The notes: generated by a model from the letters alone, not told the origin. 64,000 nt of DNA from Annona cherimola (GCA_030490835.1 CM059975.1:7157579-7221578), one strand, 5' to 3'; shown: positions 47,001-58,074, counted from the first letter of the stretch. Made by a program: numbers and translations.

Positions 47001-47060
47001 ATCTTTCAGCAATATCAATTTCAAAGAACCCAGTATTTCATGGTAGGACAAAACACATAA
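44007..47060 (+). pseudogene. pol: copia nucleocapsid-pol region with in-frame stops
   Basis: All segments are in one frame, which is also that of the second gag half. Two CCHC zinc knuckles (CRYCKKTTHVEKYC and CGNCNQLGHVTKVC), protease motif WLIDSGCTNH, TAA stop at 44475, GAG-preintegrase HHCC (HKRFGHFNHR), integrase acidic residues in HTDMCGP and LRSDNGGEY, TAA stop at 45141 just before the glutamate of GVSERKNRT, reverse transcriptase with FAPVARYDTIR and YVDDM, RNase H with GYSDSDWGG and AEAEY. A frameshift near 47000 precedes the normal C-terminus, whose codons continue to about 47236 in another frame. The element is not autonomous now. Confidence 0.9.
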
Positions 47061-47220
47061 AAATAAAGTTTATTTCATTCGAAAAGTTCAACAATCCAAT
47101 GAAGCGAATCTAGTGCATTGTTCATCTGAAGATCAACTTGCTGATTTACTCACTAAGGCTCTGCCTAAGGAAATGTTTGAAATTCTCAGGCAAAAGATTG
47201 GTGTTTGTCTCAAAAATGCC

Positions 47221-47229
47221 AAGGAGGAG
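47221..47229 (+). other. Polypurine tract of the copia element
   Basis: AAGGAGGAG directly precedes the 3' LTR, the usual start for plus-strand synthesis. Confidence 0.75.
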
Positions 47230-47485
47230 TGTTGAACAGTTGACATTTTAGTTTCAACAATAAAAATCTGTTAGCATGAAGATCAGTAGGAAATCAAAAC
47301 AGATTTATTTTCTGTTTTTTTTGTTATTTTTTCAAGTTTTAACTGTCAAAAAATATGGGAATTCAAAGTAGGAGAAGGTTGTTATTTTTTATGTATAAAT
47401 AACTGGTTTTGAATGAAAGAAAGCAGATCATTTTTTCCAAACCTTCAGTTTACACTTTCATTGCTTTCCTTATTTTAATCCAACA
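47230..47485 (+). repeat. 3' LTR of the copia element
   Basis: TGTTGAACAGTTGACATT to TTTTAATCCAACA, aligned with the 5' LTR end to end. Confidence 0.92.
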
Positions 47486-48532
47486 AACCTGTGTGTCGCC
47501 TCAACCGAGGACAACATTGGAGGAGTCGGGGGTCTTCAAGAAGATCTGGAAGCTGGGTTTGCCAAGAAAGATTAGGATCTTCCTTTGGAGACTTTATAAG
47601 GATGTTCTACCAACCAAGAAGAATCTTATTCAAAGGGGAGTGGACATCAATCCTATGTGCGAACTGTGCAAGGGGAGGATGGAGGATTCAAGGCACCTGT
47701 TCCTATACTGCGAGACAATTAGAGACCAAAGACGAATTTTAATTCCTGATGAGAGGATCTCGGTCCCAAGACGGGTGCTGAAATGTGCAATCCAGGGGCT
47801 AGCTGCAAACATTCAGAGATGCACCTTTGTATGTCTACTTTGTTCTGCTGGAGAATCTGGTATTTAAGGAACAATCTGAGAGAAAATGGAACACACTTGG
47901 ACATTTCGAACATCTTGGACTGGTGTATCGGGTACAAAGAAAACTTTGATGAAGCAAATAGGCTAGGGGGACTGGGAATACTGCAGGCAAACCTTGTGCT
48001 CCGATGGTATCTCCCAATCGCTGGCTTTCTCAAGATTAACGTGGACGCATACAGAAACATGTATGCTAACTGTGCAGGCATTGGGATTGTGCTGCGAGAC
48101 AACTCAGGCCTTTTCCCGAGGGCTAAGAGCTGGAGGCTAGATGGAATGGTAGATGTCCTAATGTCGGAAGCAATGACACTTCAAATAGGGACTGAATGGG
48201 CAAACGAAATGCAAATCCAAAACATTGCCCTTGAAGGGGACTCCCCAATCTTGACGACTTTTCTAAACAACAATTGCCCTGCATTATCTTCGGTGGGAAC
48301 GATCATCCATGAGATCAAAAGCAAAGTTGCAAGTTTCACTTCTGTTCAGTTTTACATGTTATGCGCACGGGTAATTGGCCAGCTCACTTTTTGAGTTTTT
48401 TTGCATCTCTCATAATTGAATCCATGATGGAATGTTGGGGACACCTACCTTGTTGCATTGTAAACCATATATTTTTGGACAGACGAGAGTAATACAATAT
48501 ACTTCCTTTCATTAAAAAAAAAAAACTAATCA

Positions 48533-49690
48533 ATCACCCATAAGGATTAGCCTTTGAATCAATTTATGGACCAACATTTGGATAACTTATTGCATTAGCT
48601 AGCTTTTTTAGAGCTTTCATTACAGTTTACTAACTTTTATTTTCACTTTTTGTTCACCTTTAGATTAGTTCTTGTTTGATTTTAAGGTCAACATTAGTTT
48701 ATTTTTATTTTTGGGTTAATTCCAAATATGACCAAGATGTTGACCCTTATTTCCAGTTAAGTAAATATGATTTATAGAAATCACAAATACAACCACTCGT
48801 TTTTATTATATTTCTAAATATTGCAATGCTACAATTCCAAAAAAAATATGCTATGAAATCATTCTTCATATGGAAAAAGAGGGTAGAAATTTAGATTTAT
48901 AGGAGTATTAATAAAAATTCATAAGAGCATTGTCATATGTAAAAATATCTCAAAGATATGTGGTCATATTTGTCATTTTTGTAAATGTATATTCATGTGT
49001 ATAGGGGTAAAACTTGCAGCCATATTTGGAGTTGACCCTTATTCTTTATACAAATTATGTAATTATACTGATTTTAGATGGGATATCCGTAACATTATAA
49101 ATTGATTAAACGATATATATTTTCCGCTAACATTACCATGATAACTTATACTAAATTATTACTCGACGGCTAAGGTTGTCTTGATTACTTTTATCATTTG
49201 GCTAGGATTTTGGTAGCTATGAAACAACAAGACCCTCAGTTACTTGGTGCTATTTTCAGCATAATGCTTGAAATAATAGAGAAAACCTTACCGGGAAGCT
49301 AGATGGTTGAATCTCCTTCACCATAAAATGCACGTCGAAAACCTGAATTTCTCCTCGATTGCAAGCCTCCTCGAGTCATATAGAAGTTGGACATCAGGGA
49401 TATATCATAAACAGATAAGGCACAAGTACTGAGATACTGGAAATTTGAACACAACTAAGCAATATGTAATGATCGAACACAACAGATGGTTGAGAAGATA
49501 GATGTCATTGGTGGTCGAGATGAATCAGCAATTAGAAGCACGAGGATCTTCAAATTAAGTAACTAGAGGTCAAAATTAAGTTTTAGCACAGGATGTAGAG
49601 TATTGGCACGAGTAATTTACATATGATAATATATTAAGAAGACACAACAACAATTTAGAAGAGTATATGCAAAAAGGACACCTGGGAAAT
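48533..49690. other. Intergenic DNA, no gene recognised
   Basis: AT-rich to 49200, then less so. No coding or RNA feature and no transposon borders found. Confidence 0.4.
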
Positions 49691-49699
49691 ACCAGAGGG

Positions 49700-50345
49700 A
49701 GGGAGAGAGAGATTATAACATTAAATGCTTTTATTATAATGAGATGGGATACGTTGGCATTATATAGAAAACCCATCAAAGTATATATAGGTGCTTATAG
49801 AAGAATAACCCCATCAAAGTAAATTCGCCCAACAAGAGGAAGCTGCCACTGATACCGACCCCAGCGTTAACTGATTTGCAGGCCTCATCTTCTTCCATCT
49901 TGTATGTATGCTAATTAATCCAGAGCGAGAGTGAGTGAGTGAGATTATAATATTAAATTTCTTTTACTATAATGAGATGGGATACATTGCCAAATAACCC
50001 CATCAAAGTATATCAGCCCAACGAAAGGAAGCTGCTACTGATACTCACCCCAGCCTAAACTGATTCGCAAGCCTCATCTTCTTCCATCTTGTATTATACT
50101 AATTAATCCAGAGTGAGAGTGACAGAGAGAGGGAGAGATTATAATATTTAATTCTTTTACTATAATGAGATGGGATACATTGGCATTTGTATATATAACA
50201 ATACATAGGTGCTTAGAGACAAATAACACCATCAAAGTGTATTATCCCCGCAAAAGGAAGCTGCTACTGACACCCAACCCGGTCTCAACTGATTTGTAGG
50301 TCTCATCTTCTTCCATCTTCTATATATGCTTATTAATCCACCACG
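49700..50345. repeat. Threefold tandem repeat, about 190-230 bp units
   Basis: CTCATCTTCTTCCATCTT recurs at 49884, 50073 and 50302, each preceded by AGGAAGCTGC.ACTGA and followed by TTAATCCA. Units also share GAGATTATAAT, TTTTA.TATAATGAGATGGG and CCATCAAAGT. The second unit lacks the stretch containing ATAGGTGCTTA, which explains the unequal spacing. Confidence 0.75.
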
Positions 50346-50495
50346 GAATGGATAATAGTAAGCAGTAGGAAAATCAACTGGAGAGATCTCCACATAAACT
50401 CAACCGTAAATGGAGCTAATTAGATGGCGATTTTTTCTACATATGTAAACACACTATACTTTGTAGACTAATTACTGAGATCTAACATTTTATAC

Positions 50496-50518
50496 TCAAG
50501 CAGCAGGTGCAACATCCA

Positions 50519-50561
<43 letters not shown>

Positions 50562-50882
50562 TTCCTTCTCTTCCCTCAGCCGCATGAAGCGGGCATTGTC
50601 ATCATCCTTCTCGACTGGCCTTTGGACGACAGAGTTCACGACATAGGCAATCGCCATTATCGTTATTTGAACAGCAAAACACCAAGGAAGTTGGGGGGGT
50701 AAATCACCTCCCTCTGCCGATCGAATGGAGCTGGAATTCCCTTGAATATATAGAGATCGGGTAAAGGATGTCCATATCGAGAGAATCCAAGCGAATGCCC
50801 CCTCATGTACCAACACAGACGCGTCTCCCACGCTAGTATGGGCATTGTCTGTGAGATCTGTGCCGTTCATCTGAAAATCCAC
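50496..50882 (-). CDS. Hypothetical acidic-tail protein with one membrane segment (uncertain)
   Basis: Open frame of 128 codons with no recognised family. Residues about 67-87 (PWCFAVQITIMAIAYVVNSV) are hydrophobic and could span a membrane; then come QRPVEKDDDNARFMRLREEK, which reads like genuine protein, and an Asp-rich tail encoded by a GAC repeat. The upstream half is less convincing, and a splice acceptor just before the first ATG codons (GTGGATTTTCAG) suggests that the real gene could have an exon further upstream, in the GC-richer DNA to 51364. It may also be a gene fragment. No neighbour helps to assign a role. Confidence 0.4.
50522..50563. repeat. (GTC)n trinucleotide repeat inside the acidic ORF
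   Basis: Nine GTC units followed by mixed GCC/GTC units; on the - strand they encode the Asp/Gly tail. Confidence 0.9.
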
Positions 50883-52650
50883 CCTCTTCTTTCCCTTCCA
50901 TTGTCGATTGGGGCCATAATTTCTATGAATACCCGTCGATTTCAGCTATGGTTCTGCTGGTCATCCGTTCATTTTTGGAGTGGTCCACATGATGGATGGA
51001 GAATGAGAGTTCTAAGTGATAGGTTTTTAGTTAGGTAAGGGATTCTGAACGGCTTGGATGGCGAGAATGCTGCCCTTGTTGGCATCTTTGACGCGTCCAT
51101 TTTTGGTGCTTGCAGCAATGCGCAAGGCTGCTGGTGCTGGCTCGAGATTTTGGAGTCGCTTTTCAGTCGTACGCCGAAAGGGATTCCAAAAGCCTGGATG
51201 CATGAGGTGGAGGGTTGCTGTCCATAGGAGATGCCAGCGTCACAGTGTGGGACCCACCACTGAAGGGTGCTCATGGAAGCTGCTTGGACTGCGCAATCCG
51301 CACGTGGAAGCAACGGTCCTTGCACGCTCTCGGCCTCCATCGCCGCACGCTGGTCGTGCGCCACGTCAAATGGTCAAAAGTGAGTCAACGTCACTTGAGA
51401 ACTCCGTGTCCCCACCATTTCATGTGTCATATCTTCCGATAGTCGTGTTCAAGTATACCCTCCAAAGTGTTTCGATTTTAATTAACCCCCATGAGTTTAG
51501 ATTTCATTAACGTCCTTTTTTGCCTTAAGAAAATTGCAACTCATTTGCCCTCCGAGCGAATGAGTGTCATGGATTTCTTATGTTTGGCTATGGAAAGTGA
51601 AATGAAGTGGTTCCAAGCATGATTATTGTCTATTTATGTATAATTAAAGCCATGAGAAGGTACATCTAGACCCGAGGAATCAGAGATTTTGATGGAAAAA
51701 GAATGAAATAACAGAAACGAAATTTTGATTGAACTTTGTGACCCACTGAATAAGAATGAGTTCGTTAAGAGATGTCAAACCATGCCCGACTTGATCTCAA
51801 TGATTTGGATTAAGACCAGATTAGTAAATTCTATTTTGATTATTTTCACTCTGCTTATGTAGAGTACCCGAAGGACTAAATAATTAGATATCTGCTTTTA
51901 TTTTTAGGTTAAAGTAACTGTCTACTTATTTGGAATGTTAATTAGTTGACTATCTTTGACGACTGCGTGACTGATAGATCATTTTGTATCGCTAGGCAAG
52001 GAAATACAATGTTAGAGAAATTGGCACATTTTTTATTGTAAATGAGTGATTTTGCTATTTTTTTATAGTATTGTCCAGTATAACATATGATGCTGTAATT
52101 AAACTCATTCAGAAAAACAATAAACTCCTGCCTATCTTTATGAAAGTTTATAAGTTCCCAACTTCAGTCACGAGAGATCAAACTTTCCTAGCCTGAACCC
52201 CAATACGGAGGAGATTCGATTCCAGGACTGTTTGGCCGTGGTAGCTGTGTTCCTTTTGAGGGTAGACACTGGGGGAAAGCCTTGCTGATGTCAGAAAGTT
52301 GGGAATAGTTGAAGTGGAAAAAAAAAAAAAAAAAAGTTGCCCACGTGGTAGACACGTGTGAGATACGGACCAATATGATGTGGCCCTCGCTCTGTGAGTC
52401 CATATGCTCCAAGCTGAGGGGTAGGTGGCAGCTCATTATCATACATGCATGCTCTAAACTGGAGGCTAATTAATAATTAAGAACATGAAAAGCCAAGACA
52501 ACTCAATTTAAAATCAATATGATCATGCGAAGATGACATGACCAGTAAATTAACAGGTAGAAATTAAGTTGCAAATTCAGAAACGTCAGCAATATTGCGT
52601 TGTGAAGAGCTTGCAGCAGCAGCAAATTTTGTGAGAGGAGGTGAGGAGAT
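50883..52650. other. Intergenic DNA with a GC-rich island
   Basis: 50900-51420 is markedly GC-richer and CpG-bearing than the surroundings and has overlapping ORFs on both strands, none recognised. This could be the promoter or first exon of the - strand ORF at 50496. The rest is AT-rich with an A17 run at 52318. Confidence 0.4.
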
Positions 52651-52659
52651 TGTGTCGCC

Positions 52660-52795
52660 GATCTAGTAGTACGCGTTAGAACTCTTCATGGATATGTTGG
52701 GGCGCCTGCTAGAATGATATTGTATCGGCTATCTAGTATGTACACGTTGGAACTCTTCATGGATATGTTGGGGCGCCTGCTGGAATGATCGGTAT
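52660..52795. repeat. 71-bp tandem duplication at the 3' end of array copy 7
   Basis: AACTCTTCATGGATATGTTG with GGGGCGCCTGCT after it occurs at 52680 and 52751. The duplication covers the last codons, the stop codon and some 3' sequence of the gene. Confidence 0.85.
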
Positions 52796-53107
52796 CCATG
52801 GGATGGGTGGGATTGAGGGGAGTGGAGGGATGATGGTGGGGATGGGTGGGATTACGGGGAGTGGAGGGATGATGTAGGGGATGGGTGGGATTGAGGGGAG
52901 TGGAGGGATGATGGTGGGGATGGGTGGGATTGCGGGGAGTGGAGGGACGATGGTGGTTAGAGGTGGCAAGTTTTGCGGGATTGTGTTTGGAACAACTGTT
53001 GCGGTGCCCGTTTCCATGAGATGGCGAACACCCGCGCACAGATCACATGAGAGAGATGAGAGAGCGATGAACGGCAGCAGCAGCTGTAAGGAGACTCTGG
53101 ACTTCAT
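52757..53107 (-). CDS. Small secreted proline-rich protein, diverged array copy 7
   Basis: Intronless, 116 aa. Signal peptide with core LQLLLPFIALSSL and a Cys pair (CDLC) near its end, then VRHLMET in place of RHLLQT. The mature part is a 13-residue repeat of the form IPPIPTIIPPLPS, about four units, encoded by a 39-bp tandem repeat (52797-52960), ending AGAPTYP. Unlike copies 1-5 it contains Tyr and Trp. The repeat suggests independent expansion of the P-x-I-P theme. It lies 11 kb from copy 6 in the same orientation. It could be regarded as a separate member of the same class; origin from the array is inferred. A TATA-like CTATAAAGTGACC is at about 53180. Confidence 0.7.
   Translation of the reverse strand: MKSRVSLQLLLPFIALSSLSCDLCAGVRHLMETGTATVVPNTIPQNLPPLTTIVPPLPAIPPIPTIIPPLPSIPPIPYIIPPLPVIPPIPTIIPPLPSIPPIPWIPIIPAGAPTYP
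52797..52960. repeat. 39-bp coding minisatellite in copy 7
   Basis: GGGATGGGTGGGATT with GAGGGGAGTGGAGGGATGAT recurs about four times at 39-bp spacing (13 codons), with few differences. Confidence 0.85.
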
Positions 53108-53574
53108 GGATGCTTGCTTGGAGTACTACTAATAACACCATACGCGGGAATTGAATGATTTTATATTGATAGGATCGGTCACTTTATAGTTTGCGTGCAT
53201 GCATGAGTCATGGGCATGATCCACCTAACTACAACCAACAGAACAAACGATTAGATCATCAACAAGGACACGAATCTGCAGAGCGTGAATACCACCAGCA
53301 GCCTGAATGCTCTCCTACACGGTGTCTAACACCTCGGGTAAGTATATGGTAGGTAGCGGAGAAGAAGATCACGCATCCCCAGAGCTCCCCCCCTCCCCCT
53401 CATGCTCCTTCGAATAACTACAAATGAGCAATTCATTTAAAAGGGAAGTTCTATATTTTTTTAATCATTAAATCCAAGTCATCTTCCTTTCACGCTTACT
53501 TTTTCCATTCATCCAATCAAGTTTGTTCAAGCTTGTTAACCTTGTTAGCGGAACTGGAACTAGGCAAATGTCTC
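53108..53574. other. Upstream region of copy 7
   Basis: No recognised gene; contains the TATA-like site near 53180 and a C-rich stretch at 53385-53400. Confidence 0.4.
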
Positions 53575-53965
53575 ATTTATTCCACCTAAAAAAACTCATT
53601 TAAAATACTTTTTTTTATTATTTCTTCATATACTTATTTATCTAAATGTATTTAACACATAAACCAACTCATTTAAAATATTTTTTTTCTTCATACACTT
53701 GTTTATTTAGATATATTTAACGCATAAACCAAGTTTTACTATTTTTAAATATGCATATTTTTTTGAAATTTTTAAACATCTATATGTATACAGATGTTTA
53801 AAAATATCATAAAATATATATATACACATATCTAAAAATGATAAAATTTATATTAAATACAATTAAATAAACAAGTGCGTGAAGAAAAAAAAAACATTTT
53901 AAATGAAATTTTTGATGTGGGCTAGACGAGACATTTACTTAACTCAAACTAACAGGATCATTCCT
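53575..53965. mobile_element. Foldback element family B
   Basis: Arms contain ATACTTATTTATCTAAATG and its complement, the turn lies at about 53790 (ATGTATACAGATG), and the right tip is CTAACAGGATCATTCCTTG. A partial internal duplication of the left arm (CATTTAAAATA twice, about 70 bp apart) is visible. Confidence 0.6.
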
Positions 53966-54004
53966 TGTACGAATATCCCTCCCCCCACCTCCGCTTTACG
54001 CACC

Positions 54005-54350
54005 TCAAAAAATTCATATAAAAATATTTCTCTTTTACTTTTTTCTCCACACACTTGTTTATCTAAGTGCATTTAACATATAAACCAAGTTTACCATTTT
54101 TGAATATGTGTATATATATTTTTAAGATTTTTAAATATAGGAGTATTTTAAACACATAAATACGCATAGATATTTAAAAATCTCAAAAAAATAGATACAC
54201 ATATCCAAAAATGATAAACCTTGATTTATATATTAAATACACTTAGATAAACAAGTGTATGAAGAAAAAAGCTAAAAAAAATTATTTTTAATTGAGTCTT
54301 TTGAAGTAAGCTAAGTAGAGCATTTACTTAACCCGGGCTGATAGGATCAT
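54005..54350. mobile_element. Foldback element family B, second adjacent copy
   Basis: Same orientation of blocks as the previous copy (CACTTGTTTATCTAAGTGCA, right tip GATAGGATCATTCC), turning near 54150. The two copies lie about 40 bp apart. Confidence 0.6.
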
Positions 54351-54654
54351 TCCTTTACAAATATTAATAACGTTCCCATAAAAAGATTTAAAAAAAATAC
54401 TAACCGTTCCATCAATAATAATAATAATTCTAATATCGACTTTTATTTTCGTAATGGTTGCTGTGAATGAAATAAGGTTGGATGCTAAGAATCAGTGGTT
54501 GGGAAATTTTCAGCAACGTTCATGTGATCATACCTGTTACATTGCCACATAACAATGCATTTGTTTTGTTCCTAATGGCCGATCTATGACAGGAGCACTA
54601 AATGACAACAGGCCAACATCATCAAGCTTCAGCAGTGAAATGACAGTGCCTGGT

Positions 54655-57600
54655 TTATTCGAATTTCTTTCCCCGAAGTTTTCCCTTCGGAATTCTGCTG
54701 AGTACCCCTCTATCCAGCTTCTGGTATTGGTTCTGGAGTTGTCCGAGCAGATTATATACAAAGTCGTCCACCTGGTCTTCATACCTTTCATATAGCACTG
54801 GCAGAGTATGAGCAGCCACAAAGCCTGAAATGTAACAGTAGAGGATCTCTCATTACTAATTTTGCAAGACCTACAAGGTTGCAACAGACCAGGATTCATT
54901 TGTCTGGAATTAGCTCTCATATGCTCCAACTAATACAGCTTTCATCCAGCCAACAACATTCATAAAATCGTAATCCAAATTGGGCCATAAAAATATCCGA
55001 ACACTCATATTCGTATGAACCTGGCAAGATATGTATTTTAAAATGTGATTCAGATGATGTCAGCCATTAAAGAGTTGATGAGCGGATTGGCTGGTCCATT
55101 AGTTTCCTCAAAGAACGGATTTCTGTATTCTGTTCCAAGGATGCAGCCTGGATAGTTTGGGCAGTTTCAAGTCAATCTATATAGCCAAAATCTGTCACAC
55201 AAAAACTTCAACCTAAGACCAACCAAACCAACCCCATCCCCAGCAGTTCAGCTAACCTAGAATTGAGCACACAAATGGAGCTCAAATTTGAAGATAAAAT
55301 GAATCCAAAGGTGACAAGCGCTTCATGGAATCAGTACAACAATAAAAAGATATGTGAAATGTGGTTTCTATGAACCCATGGGCACATATTCAAGTTAACA
55401 TTTTCCTAGTTCAAAACCGTGTAACCTAGACATCAAAGGTTCAAGTCTCTTACTTCGCAATGTAGGGTTCATACTACAGACCCAAAAGTGGTTTGACCCT
55501 TCCTCAAATCCCCACGGATGCAGGAGCTTAATGCACTGGGCTGCCCCCTCATTTTCCTTTTTCAAAACCAATCTCCAAACCGAAAAGCCCAAGCTCAGCC
55601 CAAGAAGAGGTTCAGATTGAGACAAGCCAAGTTACTGAACCTGTAGAAATTAGATAAATGGGAAGATCTATTGGGGAAGTTCAGAGAATAAAAGATATCG
55701 ATACCTTTGCATAAATTTGGTTCCTACTGAGGAAGGACACTGAGTGCCAACAATTCCAGCACTCAATGATTGCTTCAGAAAAAACAAGAGAGAGGATCAT
55801 GTCTCTTAGACAACTAAGAAAGAACATGAATTATAACACGGCATAGATTCGCTGGTCTCCAGGGAAGAGTTTTCATAAACTGTAGATGGTTTTCAACCCG
55901 AGGTTTTGGAATTCCTCCTATTTAGGTAAGAAAGTCTTATCTCCCAGCAAACCTTGCCATTCTACAGGACAAACTGCAAAACCTTGATTTTAGCTGAGGT
56001 CTTTCAAAGTGAATGAAACTCCAGTTGTAACCACAGTTTTAAGAAAGCATGAAGAAAATTGACTGAATTTTGCCACCAACTAAGTAATGAATTTGATGGG
56101 AATATCCAAGTCAATAGTCTCTTATCTAATACAAGGGCATAAAGAATGCCAGTGTTAACCAAAGATAACTTGTCTTCCTGGGGTGAATATTAACTGAACC
56201 ATCCAAAATAGTCGTCACAGATATTAACCAAATGTAACTGTCATGTGAAAAACAAATGCAGCTCGCCTTCTTGGGGCAAATATTAACCACACCACCCTCT
56301 TGTCTGTTCAGCGTTAGAAGTAACCTTTGATCATTCTCACCCACATGGAAGAGATCACTGCTAGTTTTATCTCTTTTGTAATATGCATGTATCAAAAGCT
56401 AGTGTCATTGTTTTCAACTAAGAAAAGTAGGAACCAGTCCAAAACCACACTATGTAATGTTGCCCAATATAATGGCCATCAAACAGGGCATACGCCTCAT
56501 TGTTTGGAAATTTGTTCGAATCCTTTTACTCCAGATTATGAACACCCGATCGGATCTGGATGGCTTCTGAGAGTTGCGAACTATTGAAGAACATTTTAAA
56601 GTTGCCCTGTGCTTTACCCTAGCCCAAAATAACTCTTTAAAATCAGGCATAATGCATGTGAATCAATCATACTCAATTAAAAGGCAATGAACGACCAATT
56701 TCTCACCTACATACACGACTGTAAGAAAATTGAACCAGGTCCCTATAATTGCAGCTGCCCACAAGCCCACCAGAACCTGGAGGAAGTTCTCAATGGTCAA
56801 TTTTTTGACATTTGACCATAAACAATAATCCATATCCATGATCAATATTTCACAGGTTATTTTCAGCACAACTTCAAAGGAATGACACTTCTAGCAACTA
56901 AAGAATGGTAAATATCTAAAACTTGTTATCATTAATAAGTAAGAAAAACTCACAATAAGAAATTGCTTCAAGTTTCTTCCTGTCGCAACATCTTGAAGAA
57001 ATCCCAGGAAGCGATTTACTTCAGTGCCAACACCAACAGCTATGTTGATGAATAATTCTTCTGGCAAGACAATGCGTGGTACCTGCGACGGGGACCTGCT
57101 CACGAATGCCGGTCAAAGATTACACAGTTGAAAGCAATGGCAATGGAAGTTAACAGATCAAGATATCTTTCAAAAGAACCATAACATCCTGGTGGATGAA
57201 ATTGCTAGAGTCCTGATGTTTGTGGTCCACCACAAAGTTCACTCATCCAAATCAAAACTAGTCTTGATGCACTATAATATTTGAACCAGCAATCATATCG
57301 TGGGGATCTAGATTCCAAAAGGAACATATCAGGATCTAGAGTGAATACCACAAGCTTATGACTAAAGTGAGCATTAAAATAAGTGCAGCTTCTAAACTTC
57401 AAGTTATTTTTAGCTTCTGATAATTTTTCCTAGATGGTAAGATTTTAGGCCATCAATCAGCAGTGACCACATACTACAGAAAAATTCAGGAAAGCCAAAA
57501 TTATAAAGAAAGGTTGAAATTCAAAAGACATTTAGGCCATGGTACTATAGAGGTTAAACCACAAACGGTACTAATCACTAAAACACAGAAATTTAATGGA

Positions 57601-58074
57601 GACAGAGTAAGCCCCCATAATTTCTTATTAACTACCTGTTTAATAATCCTGAAGCATTAGTCCAGACAAACTGAACAAGCATCCCAATGACAAGCGCAAG
57701 GCATGTAAGGGCCATAAAATTGTAATTGAGCCATTCAAAAAGCACCCAAATAGCAGTTGCACCAACCAAGACACCTGATGAGATCTTCTTGTTCCTCCAT
57801 AACAGCACATCAGCAGCTACATGGAAATAGATTAAAGGAATGAGAAGAACAAGCCAAGATCCAACTAGAAAACACCGATCAAAGAAAGAAGCTTACATTT
57901 TCCACCGCCTAAAACCTTGTGAATGGACTTCTGGCGCCCAAAGAGTTTATTCATCTGCGCTGACACTGTATTCTCTTCCTCAAAAAATGACACTGATTTC
58001 TTCTTAGGAGTACCATCAGATAATGTTTCCATTATCGTGTTCAAGATATTCTCAGCTGTATTATGCTCAGGCAT
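54655..58074 (-). CDS. Reticulon-like protein, RTNLB8/9 type
   Basis: Plant reticulons are ER membrane proteins that bend and tubulate the endoplasmic reticulum. Five coding exons in phase: 57897-58074, 57636-57816, 56954-57095, 56707-56776, 54655-54824 (TAA stop), giving 246 aa, the usual length of RTNLB8. The N-terminus (KKKSVSFFEEE, LFGRQKSIHKVLGGGKSAD) is cytosolic. Two long hydrophobic hairpins follow, about residues 73-113 and 163-200 (GLWAAAIIGTWFNFLTVVY), linked by RSPSQVPRIVLPEE. The end (HTLPVLYERYEDQVDD) is the standard reticulon C-terminus. The start MPEHN at 58074 was chosen because homologues begin alike and a splice acceptor (TTTCTTGAAG) lies just upstream, although the frame is open to 58119. 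The last lysines (RGKKFE) are close to a KKxx-type end. Intron 4 is long and carries a SINE. Confidence 0.93.
55390..55560 (+). mobile_element. Au-SINE-like retroelement in reticulon intron 4
   Basis: In order: ACCGTGTAACCTAGACATCA, AAAGGTTCAAGTCTC (B box), CAATGTAGGGTTCATACTAC, AGACCCAAAAGTGGTTTGAC, GATGCAGGAGCTTAATGCAC, TGGGCTGCCCCC and a T-rich end. Better preserved than the copy at 9010, and on the strand opposite to the host gene. Confidence 0.65.

Larger units (their letters stand above)
42973..47485 (+). mobile_element. Ty1/copia LTR retrotransposon, complete ends
   Basis: Two LTRs of about 255 bp (42973-43227 and 47230-47485) start TGTTGAAC and end CCAACA, with the 5-bp duplication AACCT on either side (42968-42972, 47486-47490). 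A primer binding site and polypurine tract are in place. Gene order gag, protease, integrase, reverse transcriptase, RNase H is that of Ty1/copia. The LTRs differ at about 15 positions plus one indel by eye, so the insertion is old. It lies inside the LINE. Confidence 0.93.
42430..48523 (+). mobile_element. 5'-truncated L1-type LINE, split by a copia element
   Basis: The left part (42430-42972) translates in pieces to the end of an L1-type reverse transcriptase region (GGLGFRDLILFNWAMLAKQ) and the following zinc-binding region. The right part (47491-48523) continues directly (GLPRKIRIFLWRL, then CELCKGRMEDSRHLFLYC) and has an RNase H-like end (FLKINVDAYRN, GIGIVLRDNSGLF, ALEGDSP). It ends in a poly(A) run and is flanked by the 9-bp duplication AACTAATCA at 42421-42429 and 48524-48532. 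Frames carry stops and shifts, so the element is dead. The host part is about 1.57 kb. Confidence 0.8.

Noticed and set aside
50969..51364. 131-codon - strand ORF in the GC-rich island
   Set aside because: Composition-driven frame with overlapping ORFs on the other strand and no recognisable motif; kept only as a possible first exon region.
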